Below are positions 60,257 to 64,000 of a DNA stretch of 64,000 bases, one piece after another; the first letter of the stretch is position 1, and every line of letters starts with the position of its first letter. The translations under genes were made by a program, and so were the position numbers. The notes beneath the pieces were generated by a model that saw only the letters and a list, made by a program, of their open reading frames with translations, searched no databases and was not told the origin of the DNA. Source of the stretch: Erysipelotrichales bacterium (GTDB taxonomy: Bacteria; Bacillota_I; Bacilli_A; Erysipelotrichales; Erysipelotrichaceae); contig CAJTJP010000011.1 in assembly GCA_910576855.1 (NCBI GenBank), forward strand, positions 1 through 64,000, written 5' to 3'.

Positions 60257-61534
60257 CTGCGTCTGCGGGAACATATCAATCGGCTGTATCACCTTCACCT
60301 CATATCGCTCCCTCAACACCGCTAAATTTTTCCCCAGCGTAGCCGGATTACACGACACATACACAATTCTTTTTATCTTGCTTTTCAATATGCAATACAA
60401 CATTGCATCATCCAGCCCACTGCGAGGCGGATCAACAACGAGCGTATCAATTTGACGCTTCTTAGACAAATAAGTCAGCTTGTCCGCCGCATCTGCGCAC
60501 AAAAACGATACATGCCCCGCACCGTTCGCCGCTGCATTTTCATTTGCGTTCACAACTGCATCCTTCACTTCCTCGATGCCGATGATCTCCTTCGCCTTAT
60601 CCTTCAAATATAAGGAAATAGCTCCGATACCGCTGTAAGCCTCTACAATCAAGCCGTTATCATCACCGACCATCCCCGCCACAGTCCGATACAGCCGCTG
60701 TGCCTGCTGCGTATTCAATTGAAAAAATGAACGCGGTGATAACCTCAAGCTCAAATCATCAAATTTTATATGTAACTGCTTTGCCCCACCTAAATGAATC
60801 ATTTTTTTCCCAAACATATCAGCCGTCTTTTTCACTGTATGGTAGCTTTGCCACAGACTGACTAAGCCCTTGATATTCATCAAAGCCGCGATACACTCCT
60901 CACTTAAGGCATCCTCACCGCTGACGATACATGCTTGATATTCCCCATCGAAACCGCGGATAATAATCGTTCTGATACCTCTTTTACTATGATAATCATA
61001 TGCTCGCAAAGAAAAGCGATTCAGCACATCCACCATTTCAGTACGAATACGCTCCAAGCCCTGTTCATGCACCACACAATGCTCCACCTCTTCAAAATAA
61101 TTAGAATTAGCCATATACATGCCGGCAGTCAAACGCCCGTCAACCATTGAGCACGGCAGCTTACACTGATTACGATACCCAAATTCATTCTCACTCGGAA
61201 TGATCGGCTGTATCAGCTTCGGATTTATTTGCGCATACTTGATCAGTGACTGACGCAGCACCAACTGTTTTGCCTCCAACTGCGCATCATACCCGGCAAT
61301 CATCAACGGGCATCCTCCGCATCGAGCCTGAATCCGACACATCGGCTGTACCCTCTTCGCACTCTTTTTCAAGATTCGCTTTACTTTTCCGTGCATATAA
61401 CGCTTCTGCTTATCAACAATTTCAATATCCGCGATCTCACCGACCAATGCCTGCGGCACAAATATCGGTGTATGATCATCACTGTACGCAATCCCCTCCC
61501 CGTTGATTCCTGTTTTAATAATCTCTGCCTTCAT
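60215..61534 (-). CDS. 23S rRNA (uracil-5)-methyltransferase, RumA/RlmCD family
   Basis: 439 residues. An N-terminal TRAM domain (GEGIAYSDDHTPIFVP) and iron-sulfur cysteines CRIQARCGGCPL (plus one further on) are present. The SAM-binding and catalytic part has SFFQLNTQQAQRLY, VEAYSGIGAISLYL, VVDPPRSGLDD and the catalytic cysteine region RIVYVSCNPATLGKNL. It methylates uracil in 23S rRNA or tRNA; which one cannot be told. Its 3' end is the insertion site for the islands to its left. Confidence 0.93.
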   Translation of the reverse strand: MKAEIIKTGINGEGIAYSDDHTPIFVPQALVGEIADIEIVDKQKRYMHGKVKRILKKSAKRVQPMCRIQARCGGCPLMIAGYDAQLEAKQLVLRQSLIKYAQINPKLIQPIIPSENEFGYRNQCKLPCSMVDGRLTAGMYMANSNYFEEVEHCVVHEQGLERIRTEMVDVLNRFSLRAYDYHSKRGIRTIIIRGFDGEYQACIVSGEDALSEECIAALMNIKGLVSLWQSYHTVKKTADMFGKKMIHLGGAKQLHIKFDDLSLRLSPRSFFQLNTQQAQRLYRTVAGMVGDDNGLIVEAYSGIGAISLYLKDKAKEIIGIEEVKDAVVNANENAAANGAGHVSFLCADAADKLTYLSKKRQIDTLVVDPPRSGLDDAMLYCILKSKIKRIVYVSCNPATLGKNLAVLRERYEVKVIQPIDMFPQTQHVESVVLMSRVEK

Positions 61535-61557
61535 ACTCCATCCTCTACTTTCAATAA

Positions 61558-62409
61558 CTATTCAGACGTCTTCTGCACAAAGGGCAAACGCTTATACACC
61601 CTTTCACATAAACGATAATACTGCTTATGCTTCATCGGCAGCTTCTCCTCTTTACCATAGCTTTCCTCAAACACAAGATTCAATAAAAAACCAAGATAAA
61701 TTACACTGCCGATAATATAGATCACCAACAACAGCGCAACTAGCGATGCAAGCGATCCGTAAATACGGTTATACGTAATCATTTGATGAATCAAAATAAA
61801 CGATAAATAAAATAACAAAATCATAGCTGTCGTTGTAAATAAACCGCCGACCAAACCGAAGGTAAGACTTCGCTTACGAAAAGACAGCGCTCGATACATT
61901 AGTGAAAAAACCGGCACCATAATAACAGCCGCAATCAGCGGCAACAGGGAGGGGTTCACCAGGTTATACAAAAAGGTCGCCAGAAATACACTGCCGATCA
62001 ACAAAGCCACCAGAATAATAAACATCAAAATCGATTGAATACGGATAGAAAACTTAACGACATCCACCTTCTCATGACTTGCACTGATCAATAAAAATGA
62101 GAAAATGCTTCGGGATGCCAGCCAAAACGATAAACAAAGCGTCGTGATTGCCGGAATAAAGCCATAATCCTTATTCATAAACTCCATAAAAATATCCTCT
62201 ATGACAGCTTGAATATCACCGGACAGATGCAGACTTCTAAATAAATCAATCACGACATTGATATCCAAAAAGGTACCCCATTTAAACATCATCGCAAAGA
62301 TAATCAATCCCGGCGCAAGAGAAAGCAGTAAGCCAAAGGACAAAGAATAGACAAATAAATTTGCTTCCGGTGATAAAAATTCCATTATCACATCCTTTAA
62401 TTTATCCAT
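61558..62409 (-). CDS. YihY/BrkB family membrane protein
   Basis: 283 residues from ATG 62409 (AAAGGGGTGAGCTT upstream). Six hydrophobic segments, with LSLAPGLIIFAMMF, LASRSIFSFLLISA and VFSLMYRALSFRKRS typical of the family formerly thought to be RNase BN. Function unknown. It lies 23 bases upstream of the methyltransferase gene, likely in one transcript. Confidence 0.9.
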   Translation of the reverse strand: MDKLKDVIMEFLSPEANLFVYSLSFGLLLSLAPGLIIFAMMFKWGTFLDINVVIDLFRSLHLSGDIQAVIEDIFMEFMNKDYGFIPAITTLCLSFWLASRSIFSFLLISASHEKVDVVKFSIRIQSILMFIILVALLIGSVFLATFLYNLVNPSLLPLIAAVIMVPVFSLMYRALSFRKRSLTFGLVGGLFTTTAMILLFYLSFILIHQMITYNRIYGSLASLVALLLVIYIIGSVIYLGFLLNLVFEESYGKEEKLPMKHKQYYRLCERVYKRLPFVQKTSE

Positions 62410-62469
62410 AAGCTCACCCCTTTCGCTCATAAGTATGCTTCCGTATTTCCTTAATGCATTGCGGCTTTA

Positions 62470-62949
62470 TTATTCAGCTATAGAACGCATATATTGTAAC
62501 ACGTTTGCCTTATCTTTACTACACACAAAGAGCACATAGTTTCCATAGGTGATAATTTCTGCCTGCTTGACAAGCTTTTGTTGATTCAAAAGCTTGTCAT
62601 ATGCCGCAATACGACCCTCTTGATATTGCTTGAATTGTTCGATGATATCCTTTTGATGGTCGCCCTTACAATGCACGATAACGATTTCCTCACAGGCCAC
62701 ATCGACGATAGCCTTACGAATCAGCACCTCATCACAAAATGCCTCCTCAATACCGTAAATCATTTCCGCATCACTTAATGCTTCACTGACCTGTAGAGGC
62801 TCGCTGTTCCATTCACCGGTGTTGATTTTACTATCAATTTCTTTAGACAATGCTTTCGTATTGATAGAATCATCATGAAAGCTGCCGACTGATTTTCCGC
62901 ATCCCGCACATAGAAACATACATAAACCGATACATACCAAAAGCTTCAT
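62470..62949 (-). CDS. DUF4358-type lipoprotein
   Basis: 159 residues from ATG 62949 (AGGAGTGTTTGTG upstream). Lipobox LCAGCGKS after MKLLVCIGLCMF. The body has YGIEEAFCDEVLIRKAIVDV and a C-terminal ITYGNYVLFVCSKDKA, matching the pattern of small Clostridia-type DUF4358 lipoproteins. Function unknown. Confidence 0.75.
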   Translation of the reverse strand: MKLLVCIGLCMFLCAGCGKSVGSFHDDSINTKALSKEIDSKINTGEWNSEPLQVSEALSDAEMIYGIEEAFCDEVLIRKAIVDVACEEIVIVHCKGDHQKDIIEQFKQYQEGRIAAYDKLLNQQKLVKQAEIITYGNYVLFVCSKDKANVLQYMRSIAE

Positions 62950-63117
62950 CACAAACACTCCTATCCTACCTGCCGTCACAACAGCACCACTGCGGAAAAG
63001 CACTCACTCCCGTAATCGAACCTGTCAAATCCGATTCTGCAGATCTCAACGAAACATCTAAGCTCACCGTAAGTACAGTGCTTCGCTGTTGTCCTGTAAC
63101 TAACATATGAAAAAAGA

Positions 63118-63146
63118 TAAAAAAAATAAGCATTTCTGCTTACTTT
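63118..63146 (-). terminator. Terminator of the pyrophosphatase-like gene
   Basis: On the minus strand AAGTAAGCA, GAAA loop, TGCTTATTT, then a T-run. Confidence 0.8.
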
Positions 63147-63535
63147 TAATCATTTTGCGCCCATTCAGGCACTTCATTACCGCGATGAATCAAAATCGCC
63201 TTCTGAAATTCCGTTTGATTTAAAAATTCCAGAACCTCATGTTCCTCCTCTTCACTGCAGCCAATCAATAATTTGACCTCACAGTCCTTTTTTAAGATAT
63301 CGGCGCTTACAACAATCGCTCCGACTTGATTGGTTTTCTGTGATCCCTTAAATACATCGATCGGTGCCTGATCGCTTCCTGTTGTATCGCTTAAATAACC
63401 GTAATCTACAGGATAGACTAAATTTGAATATTTATAATGAACGGTATAACGGGGGCGATCAACAACCAATTTAGACGAAAAAAACAGCGTATCTAACTTC
63501 TGCCAAAAAAAAGCGTTGTTCTCTAAAGTATTCAT
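63146..63535 (-). CDS. Inorganic-pyrophosphatase-like protein (short)
   Basis: 129 residues. VHYKYSNLVYPVDYGYLSDTTGSDQAPIDV resembles the family I pyrophosphatase core (YPxxYGY, then D-x-x-P-x-D), but it is about 40 residues shorter than the usual enzyme and the C-terminal part is different. It may act on a nucleotide or other pyrophosphate. AGGAGGAAACAAT precedes the ATG. Confidence 0.75.
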   Translation of the reverse strand: MNTLENNAFFWQKLDTLFFSSKLVVDRPRYTVHYKYSNLVYPVDYGYLSDTTGSDQAPIDVFKGSQKTNQVGAIVVSADILKKDCEVKLLIGCSEEEEHEVLEFLNQTEFQKAILIHRGNEVPEWAQND

Positions 63536-63744
63536 ATTGTTTCCTCCTCGCTTATGATATTAATAATATAATCTATAAATATGCCTGACCCATTATATGC
63601 CGATATTCACAGCATGACTCATTGTTATAAAAGACGGCATCATTTTGTGAGCGTTGCTATACTATTATACTGTTTATGAAAGAAATTATCAATCTTTTTC
63701 TTTCACTTTCATGTTTTTTTCATTATGATATCAACAAAAATGAT

Positions 63745-63777
63745 AAAAAACAGCAGTGATTGAAAGCCAATCACTGC
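63745..63777 (-). terminator. Terminator of the P-type ATPase gene
   Basis: A perfect 10-bp stem GCAGTGATTG / CAATCACTGC (63753-63777), with A6 on the plus strand giving the T-tract. Confidence 0.88.
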
Positions 63778-63784
63778 ATATTCA

Positions 63785-64000
63785 CTAACTGCGCAATGCT
63801 CGCATGGAATTCATCACTGCCAACAAGGTAACACCGACATCGGCGAATACCCCCATCCACATGGTCGATAAACCAAATACCGTCAGTAGCAATACCGCTC
63901 CCTTAACCGCAAGTGAGAAGATAATGTTTTGTCTTAAAATACGCTTTGTTCGCTTGGAAACAGCGATTGCCTCCGCAAGTGCCAGCGGATCATCCTTCAT
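63785..64000 (-). CDS. Heavy-metal P-type ATPase, C-terminal end (partial)
   Basis: 71 residues visible: KDDPLALAEAIAVSKRTKRILRQNI followed by two membrane helices and VGVTLLAVMNSMRALRS. This is the end of CadA/ZntA/CopA-type (P1B) ATPases, after the DKTGT and GDGxNDxP motifs that lie outside the window. The NSMR end favours the Zn/Cd/Pb group. Confidence 0.85.
   Translation of the reverse strand: MKDDPLALAEAIAVSKRTKRILRQNIIFSLAVKGAVLLLTVFGLSTMWMGVFADVGVTLLAVMNSMRALRS

Noticed and set aside
1-64000. CRISPR array
   Set aside because: No regularly spaced short repeats with unique spacers were seen; the repeats in the accessory region are gene-family, attachment-site or insertion-sequence repeats.

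Overview
The window looks like the chromosome of a low-GC Bacillota, probably an Erysipelotrichia-type gut anaerobe. This is inferred from gene order and family content (cysS-mrnC-rlmB-sigma-rpmG-secE-nusG, hisZ with short HisG, a tRNA-His-type T-box, CCA-encoding tRNA, many AGGAGG ribosome binding sites). I could not check it against a database. All starts and motifs were read by eye.

Core region 1-33.8 kb. The left edge holds a transposase tail, followed by a minus-strand translation/transcription cluster. Next come a tRNA-Leu(GAG), a secreted CAP-domain protein, proB-proA (with an overlapping leader ORF before proA), a U32 peptidase-family protein, small metal-binding-fold proteins, an AAA/DUF234 ATPase and a 959-residue secreted cell-wall hydrolase. 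A histidine operon of eleven genes (hisZ to hisE, plus two GNAT acetyltransferases) follows, controlled by a T-box with a CAC specifier. Its hisF and hisI are fused. After it lie a BceRS-like two-component system, a YehR-type lipoprotein, a DUF815 ATPase pair and an NSS transporter.

Accessory region about 33.8-60.2 kb. This is a stack of inserted DNA on the downstream side of a 23S rRNA uracil-5 methyltransferase gene (rumA/rlmCD family, 60215-61534, minus strand). Five extra copies of the last codons of that gene (the HVE[S/C]VVL motif) lie at about 35.52, 44.05, 45.74, 51.68 and 56.84 kb, all in the same orientation. I read them as attachment-site copies. The two right-most units share left and right ends and each carries a small serine recombinase. 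Unit B (56.88-60.26 kb) holds only an intact recombinase and a GHKL-ATPase/PD-(D/E)XK nuclease gene, a defence-like cargo. Unit A (51.72-56.88 kb) holds a decayed recombinase and a zinc-ribbon/AbiTii-like pair, wrecked by stops, a frameshift and an insertion sequence with an 8-bp target duplication. The unit between 45.78 and 51.68 kb carries a two-gene operon encoding HAD + phosphoribosyltransferase and PfkB kinase + SIS domains beside an XRE regulator and an IS200-type element. I consider this operon the best candidate for an undescribed system.

Further left (35.6-45.7 kb) is a surface-protein locus. It has three near-identical membrane-anchored Ig-like proteins with variable C-termini and fragments of a thioester-domain adhesin. 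A BlaI/BlaR1-type cassette is inserted in one fragment. Homopolymer tracts sit in signal peptides and promoter spacers, which suggests phase variation. Two tandem Fic genes lie at the left border.

Right core 60.2-64 kb: the intact methyltransferase, a YihY/BrkB membrane protein, a lipoprotein, a pyrophosphatase-like protein and the end of a heavy-metal P-type ATPase that runs out of the window.
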